Assembly: GCA_946887295.1 (NCBI GenBank)
Contig: CAMPKP010000107.1
Span: forward strand, 1-12,251
Length of the DNA stretch: 12,251 nucleotides
Origin: an uncultured Gemmatimonadota bacterium
GTDB lineage: Bacteria > Gemmatimonadota > Gemmatimonadetes > Gemmatimonadales > GWC2-71-9
Direction: 5' to 3'
Part shown: positions 1-5,548 of the stretch, piece after piece
Position numbering within the stretch: the first letter of the stretch is position 1
Layout of the letters: every line of letters starts with the position of its first letter
Translations under genes and position numbers: made by a program
The notes under the pieces: generated by a model
What the model was told of the DNA's origin: nothing
What the model saw: only the letters and a program-made list of their open reading frames with translations
The model's database searches: none

Positions 1-292
1 AATTCAGCGTGTTCCGCATCGACGCCGTGGCACTGCTCACGCGGTGGGTGGGGCCGCTCGGGCGACTGGCGCCGGTGCTGATCGCCACGGTGGTGCTGGG
101 GTTGACTGCGTCGCCCTCGTCCGGTCACTGCGGCAGGGAAGTGGCGAGGTGCCGCGTCACGCCTTGCCCGCGCAGGGACTCTACGCGCTCCTCGCCGGCA
201 ACTATCTCACCAGTTTCGCCGTGCTCGATGCCCTGCAGGCTCGGGAGACGCTCGCGCTGGTGCTCGGAGCCGAAACCCGCCTGACGCGCTAG
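1..292 (+). pseudogene. C-terminal fragment of an unidentified membrane protein, apparently frameshifted
   Basis: The left edge cuts this gene, so its start is not visible. From base 3 one frame reads as good protein, including a hydrophobic helix (LAPVLIATVVLGLTA, about bases 66-110), and then turns into Arg/Pro/Ser-rich nonsense. From about base 110 the next frame takes over with plausible protein (GLYALLAGNYLTSFAVLDAL) and ends at TAG 290-292. A single missing G near base 110 (GCG TCG GCC-like context) would join the two halves. This is either a sequencing or assembly error or a true frameshift mutation. The product cannot be named: only an inner-membrane helix and a short tail remain. It precedes the cupredoxin pair by 60 bases and need not be related to it. 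Confidence 0.4.
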
Positions 293-352
293 GCCGGTAC
301 AAACCGCTATTGTCGTACAAGACGCTCTCCCCGGCACGGGCTATCTACAGCC

Positions 353-1405
353 ATGCCGCGCCGAGTCATGTCCCTCGTCGCGATCCTGTGCCTCACCGGC
401 ACGGGTCGCGAGGCGAGCGCCCAGACGGTGCTCGATCGGACGCCCAACCTCGCCGGTGGTTGGGTCGGCCCGCCGGCGGTGCTCCACTTCAATTTCCTCC
501 ACCGCTTCGCGGTCACACCGGCGCCCCAGCGAAAGGTGAGCAGCGCCCCGACCTTCCTGCTCGCGGCGGGCCTTCCGGCGCGCCTCCTGGTCGGGGCTCA
601 CTACGCTACGAACTCGGAGCTCTCACCCGGTTACCCGAACGAGTGGGAGCTGTTCGGGAGGATCGCGCCGCTGGACCAGGAGCTCGGCGATCCGCTCGAC
701 GTCTCGGCACAGGTGGGCTACAACCTGGCCGCCGAAGGATTCGACGCCGAGGCCGCGGCAGCCCGGGGGCTCGGCCGGGTGCGACTGCTCGGCGCAGTGC
801 GACTGCTGGCGGAGCCCGGCGCGGCGGGAGGAGCCGACGTCGCATTGGCCGGCGGTGTGTCGGTGCGGCTGGCCCGGGGCATCGCGCTCTCGGGCGACGT
901 GGCTTCGCTGACGGAGCGGCAGGCGGGTGAGAAGATCGCCTGGGGCGCCGGCGTGAGCCTCGCCATTCCTCATACCCCGCACACGCTCTCCCTCCAGGCG
1001 ACCAACACCAACAACGCCACCCTGCAGAGCGCCTCGCGGGGAACAGGGGAGACCCGCTACGGATTCGAGTTCACCATCCCCGTCACCCTGAGTCGGTATT
1101 TCGGAGGACGCCGCCCTCCGACCGCGACTCCGCCTCCGGTCGAGGCCGGGAGCAGGGACTCCGTGGCCGCGGTGGTGCAGGACTTCATGTTTCGCCCGGG
1201 GCGGATCGAGGTCGCGGCGGGAACGACCGTCGTGTGGACCAACGGCGGGCAGGTGGTGCACACGGTCACCGCCGAGGACGGCAGCTTCGACTCCGGCCCG
1301 ATCGAGGCCGGGGGACGGCGCGGCGTCACCTTTTCCCGGGCCGGCACCTTCCCCTTTCACTGCACGCCTCACCCCTTCATGAGGGGCGAGGTCGTGGTGC
1401 GCTGA
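353..1405 (+). CDS. Secreted beta-barrel protein (DUF5777-like) with C-terminal plastocyanin-like domain
   Basis: A 350-residue exported protein made of two parts. Residues 1-23 form a signal peptide with a basic start (MPRRVM) and a probable cleavage site after ASA. Residues about 30-245 have alternating short beta strands with tyrosine/phenylalanine ends and the opening pattern FNFLHRF, resembling the DUF5777 membrane beta-barrel family. After a Pro/Thr-rich linker (about 245-262), residues about 265-350 form a cupredoxin domain with an amicyanin-type copper site: His303, then Cys337, His340 and Met343 in the order C-x2-H-x2-M. It probably sits in the outer membrane with a one-electron blue-copper domain facing the periplasm. 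A cupredoxin lipoprotein follows after three bases. ATG 353 is preferred over ATG 368 because it supplies the basic N-region of the signal peptide; no clear Shine-Dalgarno sequence is seen. The cupredoxin call is firm, the barrel family less so. Confidence 0.8.
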   Translation: MPRRVMSLVAILCLTGTGREASAQTVLDRTPNLAGGWVGPPAVLHFNFLHRFAVTPAPQRKVSSAPTFLLAAGLPARLLVGAHYATNSELSPGYPNEWELFGRIAPLDQELGDPLDVSAQVGYNLAAEGFDAEAAAARGLGRVRLLGAVRLLAEPGAAGGADVALAGGVSVRLARGIALSGDVASLTERQAGEKIAWGAGVSLAIPHTPHTLSLQATNTNNATLQSASRGTGETRYGFEFTIPVTLSRYFGGRRPPTATPPPVEAGSRDSVAAVVQDFMFRPGRIEVAAGTTVVWTNGGQVVHTVTAEDGSFDSGPIEAGGRRGVTFSRAGTFPFHCTPHPFMRGEVVVR

Positions 1406-1408
1406 GCG

Positions 1409-1786
1409 GTGCGCGTCTCGCGTGTGGTGGGAGTGCTCGGCGTGACGGTCGGCGCCCTGGCCGCTTGCTTCTCGGAGCGCGGGTCCACCGGCCCCCAGGA
1501 AGGCGAATGCCGCTTTCCTGTCGGCGAGGACATCCCCGGGTCGAAGGTGGTCGTGATCCGCGGCTTCGCCTTCGGGCCGGCCGAGGTCAGGGTGCAGGCG
1601 GGCGAGCGGGTCACCTGGATCAACTGCGACCAGGACTCGCACACGAGCACGGCGGACGGCGGCGAATGGTCCTCGCCTCTCCTTGCGCCGGGCCAGGCGT
1701 TCACCCGGACCTATCCGACGCCGGGGGAGTTCGACTACCACTGCGAGCCCCACCCGTTCATGACCGGGCGGGTGCTCGTCGAATGA
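1409..1786 (+). CDS. Cupredoxin (plastocyanin/amicyanin-like) lipoprotein
   Basis: A 125-residue type-1 copper protein. The signal peptide ends in a lipobox (LAAC) with Cys20 as the lipid-carrying residue, so the mature protein should be anchored to a membrane facing the periplasm. Residues about 45-125 form the cupredoxin fold, with copper ligands His78, Cys112, His115 and Met118 (C-x2-H-x2-M, the amicyanin spacing). Two further cysteines, Cys34 and Cys73, could make a disulfide that steadies the loop carrying His78. The GTG start lies three bases after the stop of the barrel-cupredoxin gene, which points to one transcript and translational coupling; no good ribosome-binding site of its own is visible. 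The C-terminal loop is nearly the same as that of its neighbour (HCxPHPFM), so the two probably arose by duplication. The likely role is periplasmic electron transfer or copper handling; the partner is unknown. Confidence 0.85.
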   Translation: MRVSRVVGVLGVTVGALAACFSERGSTGPQEGECRFPVGEDIPGSKVVVIRGFAFGPAEVRVQAGERVTWINCDQDSHTSTADGGEWSSPLLAPGQAFTRTYPTPGEFDYHCEPHPFMTGRVLVE

Positions 1787-1798
1787 GTCGGTGCGCTG

Positions 1799-2278
1799 TC
1801 AGCGGAAGATCGTCATGCGGTCGCGGCGGCGGGGCGGGGCCGCTCCCCTCGACAACGGGAGCGCGGCACGTGGCGGGCCGACGAGCGGACAGAGAATCTC
1901 GTAGAGCTCTCTGAAGCCGAACGGCTTTCTCAGCACCGGAACCTCGGGGTGGCTCGCGAGGACCGCGGCCGCCTTTCCGATCGGCGCGTACTCCGCCACC
2001 AGGACGACACGGGTGTCGGGCTCGCGCCCGCCGATCCGTTCGGCGAGCTCGCCGCCGTCCATGTCGGGAAGCACGATGTTGGCGAGGATGAGCTGGTGGA
2101 GCCTCGGGTACTGGTCGAGGATCCGGAGCGCCTGGCGTCCGTCCCTCGCCACGCGGGCCTCGTAGCCCAGCGCGCGCACCAGCCGGCTGGTGGCGGCGCG
2201 CGCGGCCGTGCGGCTTTCGACGACGAGTACGATCGGCGGACGAAACAGCGCCAGCGGCAATGGGTCGGGAGAGAGCAT
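1799..2278 (-). CDS. Stand-alone receiver-domain protein with Asn in place of the phospho-acceptor Asp
   Basis: A 159-residue protein consisting almost wholly of a CheY-like receiver domain (residues about 15-135) plus a short basic, proline-rich tail; there is no output domain. The hydrophobic first strand (IVLVVE) and the RKPF motif with the conserved Lys118 are present. The residue that should be phosphorylated is Asn67 (context LANIVLPDMDG, where active receivers have D-I/L-x-M/L-P-x-M-D-G). The acidic pair is reduced to Glu21-Ser22, and the switch Thr/Ser after strand 4 is Ala95. Phosphorylation in the usual way is therefore unlikely, and it should act as a pseudo-receiver by binding a partner. 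ATG 2278 is chosen over longer forms because GGAG (2285-2288) lies six bases before it and the domain begins soon after. It converges tail to tail with the cupredoxin lipoprotein, 12 bases apart. Confidence 0.8.
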   Translation of the reverse strand: MLSPDPLPLALFRPPIVLVVESRTAARAATSRLVRALGYEARVARDGRQALRILDQYPRLHQLILANIVLPDMDGGELAERIGGREPDTRVVLVAEYAPIGKAAAVLASHPEVPVLRKPFGFRELYEILCPLVGPPRAALPLSRGAAPPRRRDRMTIFR

Positions 2279-2400
2279 ACGCGGCTCCGGGACCGGGCGG
2301 TTCGCGGTCGGGAACCCTCTCCACGACGAGGGGGTTGGTCGGGCTGTCGGTTGTCCTGATAACAGAGCGCGCGGGCGGCGACTCCGCAAGGGGCTCCGGC
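2279..2400 (-). other. Intergenic stretch upstream of the pseudo-receiver gene
   Basis: A 122-base gap between the lipoprotein stop and the pseudo-receiver start. It holds an imperfect hairpin (AACCCTC at about 2313-2319 against GAGGGGGTT at about 2328-2336) without a T run, which could be a weak terminator for the lipoprotein gene. It also has an AT-richer patch, read on the minus strand as TTATCAGGA (2354-2362). The same nine bases occur upstream of mreB. No convincing spaced -35/-10 pair is seen. Confidence 0.25.
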
Positions 2401-2844
2401 CTACCGCTGACCGCTCCAGTCGCCGGTCCGGGACTGGCCTCCACGCGTCAGGGTGTGCTGGCCCTCGAGCACGTCACCGGCCCGCTCACCGGTGAACGTC
2501 CATGTCGCGTTGCTGGCGGGGCTCTCGACGGTGAACTCCACCACGCCCGCGAGGGTGACACTCGCGTCCTGAAGGTCGGCGTTGCTGATGACCAGGTTGC
2601 CGGTGTCGTCGATCAGCGTGATGCTCGCGGTGCCGTCCAGAAGGCTCGATTCCAGCGAGGCCTGCTCGATCGTGACGGTGCCGGTGAAGGAAGCCTGATC
2701 GGCCGGCACCCCGTCGAAGCCCCCCTGAATCGCGTAGGTGCCGGCCACGTCCGGGAACAGATCGTTGGGTCCGCCGCCCGAAGTGTCGTCTCCACACGCG
2801 ATGACTGCTGCCGCTCCGAGAGCCGCCAGCCACAGTCGAGGCAT
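2401..2844 (-). CDS. Small lipoprotein of unknown function
   Basis: A 147-residue secreted lipoprotein. It opens with a basic-then-hydrophobic signal peptide ending in a lipobox (AAAVIAC, Cys17) followed by Gly-Asp-Asp, typical of exported lipoproteins. The mature part (about 30-147) is rich in Thr, Val, Gly and Asp with alternating strand-like stretches such as GTVTIEQASL and WTFTGERAGDVLEGQHTL, suggesting an all-beta domain of lipocalin-like or beta-sandwich type. No catalytic motif is recognised and no family name is offered. The start at ATG 2844 is fixed by AGGAGA (2851-2856) six bases upstream and by the signal peptide; the longer in-frame ORF back to 2928 is not likely to be translated. 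The gene lies 99 bases downstream of the 101-residue protein on the same strand. Confidence 0.8.
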   Translation of the reverse strand: MPRLWLAALGAAAVIACGDDTSGGGPNDLFPDVAGTYAIQGGFDGVPADQASFTGTVTIEQASLESSLLDGTASITLIDDTGNLVISNADLQDASVTLAGVVEFTVESPASNATWTFTGERAGDVLEGQHTLTRGGQSRTGDWSGQR

Positions 2845-2890
2845 ACGTCGTCTCCTGTAGGTGAAGAAGGTTGAGCCCTGCCGCAGCGTC

Positions 2891-2899
2891 AGCCTAGCA
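2891..2899 (-). promoter_or_regulatory. Possible extended -10 element for the lipoprotein gene
   Basis: Read on the minus strand this is TGC TAGGCT, which fits an extended -10 box (TGn followed by a TATAAT-like hexamer). It sits about 47 bases before the ATG at 2844. There is no good -35 hexamer at the expected distance, so the call rests on one weak match. Confidence 0.2.
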
Positions 2900-2943
2900 T
2901 CGGACGTGCGAGCGCCTGCCGGGCCCACAGGCGGGAGTGGCGT

Positions 2944-3249
2944 TCAGCCTCGGTCGGGCGGGGCGGCGGCGTCGCTCATCCGGGTGAGTCCGGCAGGCCA
3001 GCCCTCCGGTCTCGCCGAGGCGCCCCGGAACTCGAAATGATCCTCGCGCAGCAGGCGCGAGCCGGTGATGCGCCCCGAGTTGGCGGGGTCGCCGTAGAGC
3101 AGGGTGACCACACGGTTGATGAGGGCCTCGACCGGCGTCCAGGCACTCGAATCTATGCCGGGATACAGGTGCGCGAAATCGGCTCGGAGCCTCGCTTCGC
3201 GCCCCCGCGCCTGTGCTTGGCTGGCCTGCGCCGACTGGCGAGGGTTCAC
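2944..3249 (-). CDS. 101-residue soluble protein of unknown function
   Basis: A small protein starting at GTG 3249. The choice of start is strong: GGAGGAGG (3256-3263) lies six bases upstream. The first 20 residues are a Gln/Ala/Arg-rich helix. Residues about 22-75 look like a folded helical domain, with FAHLYPGIDSSAWTPVEALI followed by LLREDHFEFRGA at about 66-77; a polar Pro/Asp-rich tail ends the protein. There is no signal peptide, membrane helix or catalytic signature. The HLYPG and HFEFRG stretches look like conserved signature motifs of a small uncharacterised family, but I cannot name one. It sits between two stand-alone receivers and next to a lipoprotein, all on the same strand but with gaps of about 100-150 bases, so a shared operon is possible rather than shown. 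Confidence 0.75.
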   Translation of the reverse strand: MNPRQSAQASQAQARGREARLRADFAHLYPGIDSSAWTPVEALINRVVTLLYGDPANSGRITGSRLLREDHFEFRGASARPEGWPAGLTRMSDAAAPPDRG

Positions 3250-3255
3250 GCGGGA

Positions 3256-3263
3256 CCTCCTCC
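3256..3263 (-). promoter_or_regulatory. Strong ribosome-binding site that fixes a GTG start
   Basis: Read on the minus strand as GGAGGAGG, a near-perfect anti-16S match six bases before GTG 3249. It argues against the longer in-frame reading that extends upstream to 3483. Confidence 0.8.
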
Positions 3264-3401
3264 AGATGGAAAGCCGGTGCGACCACGAGTTCGCCGCGGT
3301 CGTCACAACGCTACCCGGCCGCCCCGGCCCCCGCAACCAGTCCCAGCTCGTGGTCCACGAGGCGAAGCGATCGGCGGTCGCATAGGCCGCCGACCACCGG
3401 A

Positions 3402-3824
3402 TCATTGCCCGACCGCGCGCGCCGGAGGTCTGATGTCGCTGCCGAAGGTGCTGAGGGTGAGGAGCTTGTTCACCGCCGCCCACATGGCGTTGAGGTCGCC
3501 GCGGACCACGACGTCGAAGGCGCCGCGCTCGCGGGCGATCTTCCGGGTCTGCACCGAGATGTAGGCGGGGTGAGGCAGGATGGGAGTGAGGGGAGCCTTG
3601 TCGCCCACGGCCCGGAGCGCGTGGAGCGCGGTGGCCTCGGGCAGCTTGGTGTCCAGCATGACCAGGTCGAACCGGCGGCTCTCGAGCGCGTCGAGTCCGG
3701 TCCGCAGGTCCGCGGCCTCGGTGACGCGGACGCCGCCGCGGCCGCGCAACGTGAGCAGCTCGATGACGAGCTCCCGGTCGGTGGCGTCGTCCTCGATGAC
3801 CAGTACCTCCCAGGGAGCGGGCAT
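3402..3824 (-). CDS. Stand-alone receiver-domain (CheY-like) protein with altered switch residues
   Basis: A 140-residue protein that is one receiver domain with no output domain. The acidic pocket (VIEDD, Asp12-Asp13) and the phospho-acceptor Asp58 (VMLDTKLP) are present, so phosphorylation is possible. The conserved Lys of the K-P motif is Arg108 (VVVRGD) and the following Pro is Gly; the switch Thr/Ser region reads LPHPAY with no Thr or Ser at the usual spot. The active site is thus half kept, and response to phosphorylation may differ from CheY. ATG 3824 has no ribosome-binding site; instead a 27-codon ORF with a strong site ends at TGA two bases upstream, which suggests coupled translation. 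Possible roles are a single-domain response regulator or phosphate sink; the cognate kinase is not evident. Confidence 0.85.
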   Translation of the reverse strand: MPAPWEVLVIEDDATDRELVIELLTLRGRGGVRVTEAADLRTGLDALESRRFDLVMLDTKLPEATALHALRAVGDKAPLTPILPHPAYISVQTRKIARERGAFDVVVRGDLNAMWAAVNKLLTLSTFGSDIRPPARAVGQ

Positions 3825-3826
3825 GG

Positions 3827-3910
3827 TCAGCGCCCGGCGAGGGATCGGGCGGGGCGGCTCGAGAGCCAGATGGCGCTCAAGGTGACCGAGAACAGACCGC
3901 TGGCCGGCAT
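3827..3910 (-). CDS. 27-residue leader peptide ORF upstream of the receiver gene
   Basis: ATG 3910 follows GGAGG (3916-3920) at five bases and opens a 27-codon frame ending TGA at 3827-3829; the receiver ATG comes two bases later. The peptide has a moderately hydrophobic first half (GLFSVTLSAIWLSS) and a basic tail (RPARSLAGR), so it could be a tiny membrane peptide or merely a translated leader. The receiver gene has no ribosome-binding site of its own, so the main role may be to deliver ribosomes to it by termination-reinitiation. No Trp, His or Leu run typical of classical attenuators is present (one Trp only). Conservation has not been tested. Confidence 0.5.
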   Translation of the reverse strand: MPASGLFSVTLSAIWLSSRPARSLAGR

Positions 3911-4154
3911 GGGGACCTCCGTGAGAGTCGGTGCAGCTGCCGGCATATGGCCCGGCATGGCCGCACACCCGGGGTAGGCCAGAGACATGCCACCTGGGGC
4001 CGGCGAAAGCTCGAGCCGACGGGCTCCATACAAGCCGCTGACGCGCAAGACCTTCCGGTGCGAGCCCCGGCGGCGTTGAGCCTTCGAGTGCAGGGGGTAG
4101 CAGGTCCCGGCCGGGCGCCTGTGGTCTCCACATGTTGCCGGGCTCCCACAAGCG
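3911..4154. other. Gene-free stretch upstream of the leader ORF and receiver gene
   Basis: Together with the hairpins next to mreB this makes a 323-base stretch without a credible gene. Candidate ORFs here on both strands are Arg/Pro/Gly-rich and lack ribosome-binding sites. The segment should carry the promoter and 5' untranslated region of the leader-receiver unit. A short perfect hairpin (GAGCC 4013-4017 with GGCTC 4022-4026) and other GC-rich self-complementary pieces are seen, but no known riboswitch fold could be matched. Confidence 0.4.
3916..3920 (-). promoter_or_regulatory. Ribosome-binding site of the leader ORF
   Basis: Read on the minus strand as GGAGG, five bases before ATG 3910. 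It is the only good Shine-Dalgarno match in the region upstream of the receiver gene and is the main reason for calling the leader ORF. Confidence 0.6.
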
Positions 4155-4201
4155 CCACACGCCGGACACCCTCGCCCGTGGGCGGGAATGCCGGCGTGTG
4201 G
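4155..4201. repeat. 47-bp inverted repeat (11-bp perfect arms) downstream of mreB
   Basis: The left arm CCACACGCCGG (4155-4165) is exactly complementary to CCGGCGTGTGG (4191-4201). Inside the loop a second short stem forms (CGCCC with GGGCG around 4173-4184), giving a long two-part hairpin. It lies about 33 bases past the mreB stop on the minus strand and is not followed by a T run. It may be a backup terminator, an mRNA-stabilising stem or a protein-binding palindrome. Confidence 0.6.
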
Positions 4202-4210
4202 GGCTGGGGT

Positions 4211-4227
4211 CCCGGGGCTTCCCCGGG
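4211..4227 (-). terminator. Hairpin terminator candidate after mreB
   Basis: CCCGGGG and CCCCGGG form a perfect 7-bp all-GC stem around a three-base loop, ending seven bases beyond the mreB stop codon. There is no U tract on the minus-strand transcript, so it would be an atypical terminator; the position right after the gene supports the role. Confidence 0.5.
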
Positions 4228-4233
4228 TGAAGC

Positions 4234-5259
4234 TCAGGTCGTCAGGACGTTGCCGTACCTGGCGTAATCGTCGAGGATCCTGCCGGTCCCGCGGACCACC
4301 GAGGTCAGCGGATCTTCGTCCACCCGGACGGGGAGGCCCGTTTCGTCGATCAGAAGCTGGTCGAGGCCGCGGATCAGCCCGCCCCCGCCGGTGAGCACGA
4401 TGCCGTACTCCAGGATGTCGCTGGCCAGCTCGGGCGGCGTCATCTCCAGGGCCCGGCGCACGGCGTTCACGATCCGCGAGATCGGCTCCTGGATCGCGTC
4501 GCGCACCCCCGAGGAGTCGATCCGCACGATCTTGGGAAGCCCCGACACCAGGTCGCGGCCCTTCACGTCGAGCTCCTCCTCGGGGATGAGCGGCACCGCG
4601 GAGCCGAGCCGGATCTTGATGCGCTCCGCGGTCGGCTCGCCGATCAGGAGACTGTAGGTCTTCCGCATGTACTGCACGATGGCCTGGTCGAGCTCGTCAC
4701 CCCCGGTTCGGATCGACGCGTCACACACGATGCCGGAGAGCGCGATGACCGCGACGTTGGTCGTCCCGCCGCCGATGTCGATGACCATGCTGCCGACCGG
4801 CGTCTCGACGGGAAGTCCGACGCCGATTGCCGCGGCCATGGGCTCGGCGACCATCGTCAGCCGCTTGACGCCGGCGGAGCGCGCGGAGTCGCGGACCGCA
4901 CGGCGCTCGACCTCGGTGATGCCGGAGGGAACGCAGACGATCACGCTCGGCTTCACCTTGAGGATGGTGCGGTCGATCACCAGCCGGAGGAAGTGCCGCA
5001 GCATCTTCTCGGCGACGTCGAAGTTGGCGATGACGCCGTCTTTCATCGGGCGCACCGCGAGTATGCCCTCCGGGGTGCGGCCCAGCATGCGCTTGGCCTC
5101 GAGCCCGATGCCCATGATGTTCCCCGTGGCAGCATCCACCGCCGCGACCGAGGGCTCGTTGAGCACCACACCTTCACCCTTGACGAGCACCAGGGTGTTC
5201 GCGGTGCCGAGATCCACGGCCAGCTCGCTGGCGGGCCGCCAGGTCTTGCGACGGGGCAT
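4234..5259 (-). CDS. mreB: Rod-shape-determining protein MreB
   Basis: A 341-residue bacterial actin that polymerises with ATP under the inner membrane and guides the cell-wall elongation machinery. The actin-fold signatures are all present: phosphate-1 loop DLGTANT (from Asp16), phosphate-2 loop IDIGGGTTNVAV (about 163-174), and the adenosine motif GIVLTGGGG near residue 290. The internal MVAEPMAAAIG motif is also typical. ATG 5259 gives the usual MreB length and places DLGTANT at residue 16, as in the family. It has no obvious Shine-Dalgarno sequence; a GTG at 5334, with AGGA ten bases before it, would add 25 residues and remains a possible alternative. mreC, mreD, pbpA and rodA are not next to it: the gene is followed by a hairpin, so it is a solitary copy and may be one of several in the genome. 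Confidence 0.95.
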   Translation of the reverse strand: MPRRKTWRPASELAVDLGTANTLVLVKGEGVVLNEPSVAAVDAATGNIMGIGLEAKRMLGRTPEGILAVRPMKDGVIANFDVAEKMLRHFLRLVIDRTILKVKPSVIVCVPSGITEVERRAVRDSARSAGVKRLTMVAEPMAAAIGVGLPVETPVGSMVIDIGGGTTNVAVIALSGIVCDASIRTGGDELDQAIVQYMRKTYSLLIGEPTAERIKIRLGSAVPLIPEEELDVKGRDLVSGLPKIVRIDSSGVRDAIQEPISRIVNAVRRALEMTPPELASDILEYGIVLTGGGGLIRGLDQLLIDETGLPVRVDEDPLTSVVRGTGRILDDYARYGNVLTT

Positions 5260-5548
5260 CTGGCGGCGCCGCTCGGCGCCCTCCGGGGCGTTCACATCGG
5301 GGGTCGCGGAGATCAGGTCGATCGTGGCTGTCACCGTGCTGGTATCCTGATAAAAAGATGAGAGTCGCCTTGCAGATGTCCCGCGCGGGTTGCGTTTCAC
5401 CCCGCCACCGGCTGTCCTGCGCTTTCCGCGCCGTCGAGCCGCGCTCTACCGCCGCCGGGGACGGCCGTGCACCGACGCGGTTTGTGGGCCGTGCACGATG
5501 TGGCGCAAGTGCAAGAGTCCAGCCACGCGAGCGACCCCCGGTGCCCCG
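5260..5548. promoter_or_regulatory. Divergent promoter region between mreB and the membrane-protein gene
   Basis: A 289-base gap between two genes that point away from each other, so it should hold both promoters. It includes the most AT-rich patch of the neighbourhood (about 5341-5362, TATCCTGATAAAAAGATGAG), placed 82-103 bases before mreB ATG, where a promoter core would be expected. No consensus -35/-10 pair could be assigned with confidence on either strand. The in-frame upstream extension of the membrane-protein ORF (from 5390) is Arg/Pro/Cys-rich and looks non-coding. Confidence 0.4.

Noticed and set aside
623..1753. A 376-codon open frame on the minus strand opposite the cupredoxin genes
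   Set aside because: Both plus-strand genes have signal peptides and intact copper ligands; the reverse frame has neither domains nor a proper start.
3987..4079. A 30-codon plus-strand ORF rich in Arg and Lys
   Set aside because: No Shine-Dalgarno sequence before its ATG and no neighbour that would support it.
4000..4120. Pieces resembling a cyclic di-GMP-I riboswitch on the plus strand (GACGCGCAAGACC, GGGTAGCAGG)
   Set aside because: The conserved core order is not met, the GAAA-capped stem is not placed before the core, and no plus-strand gene lies downstream.
3947..4267. A 106-codon plus-strand ORF running into the 3' end of mreB
   Set aside because: Overlaps mreB and both inverted repeats, has no ribosome-binding site and has a low-complexity Gly/Arg/Pro composition.
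5260..5334. Longer MreB with a 25-residue extension from GTG 5334
   Set aside because: The extension is not typical of MreB, and AGGA is ten bases from the GTG; ATG 5259 gives the usual length. Kept only as an alternative.
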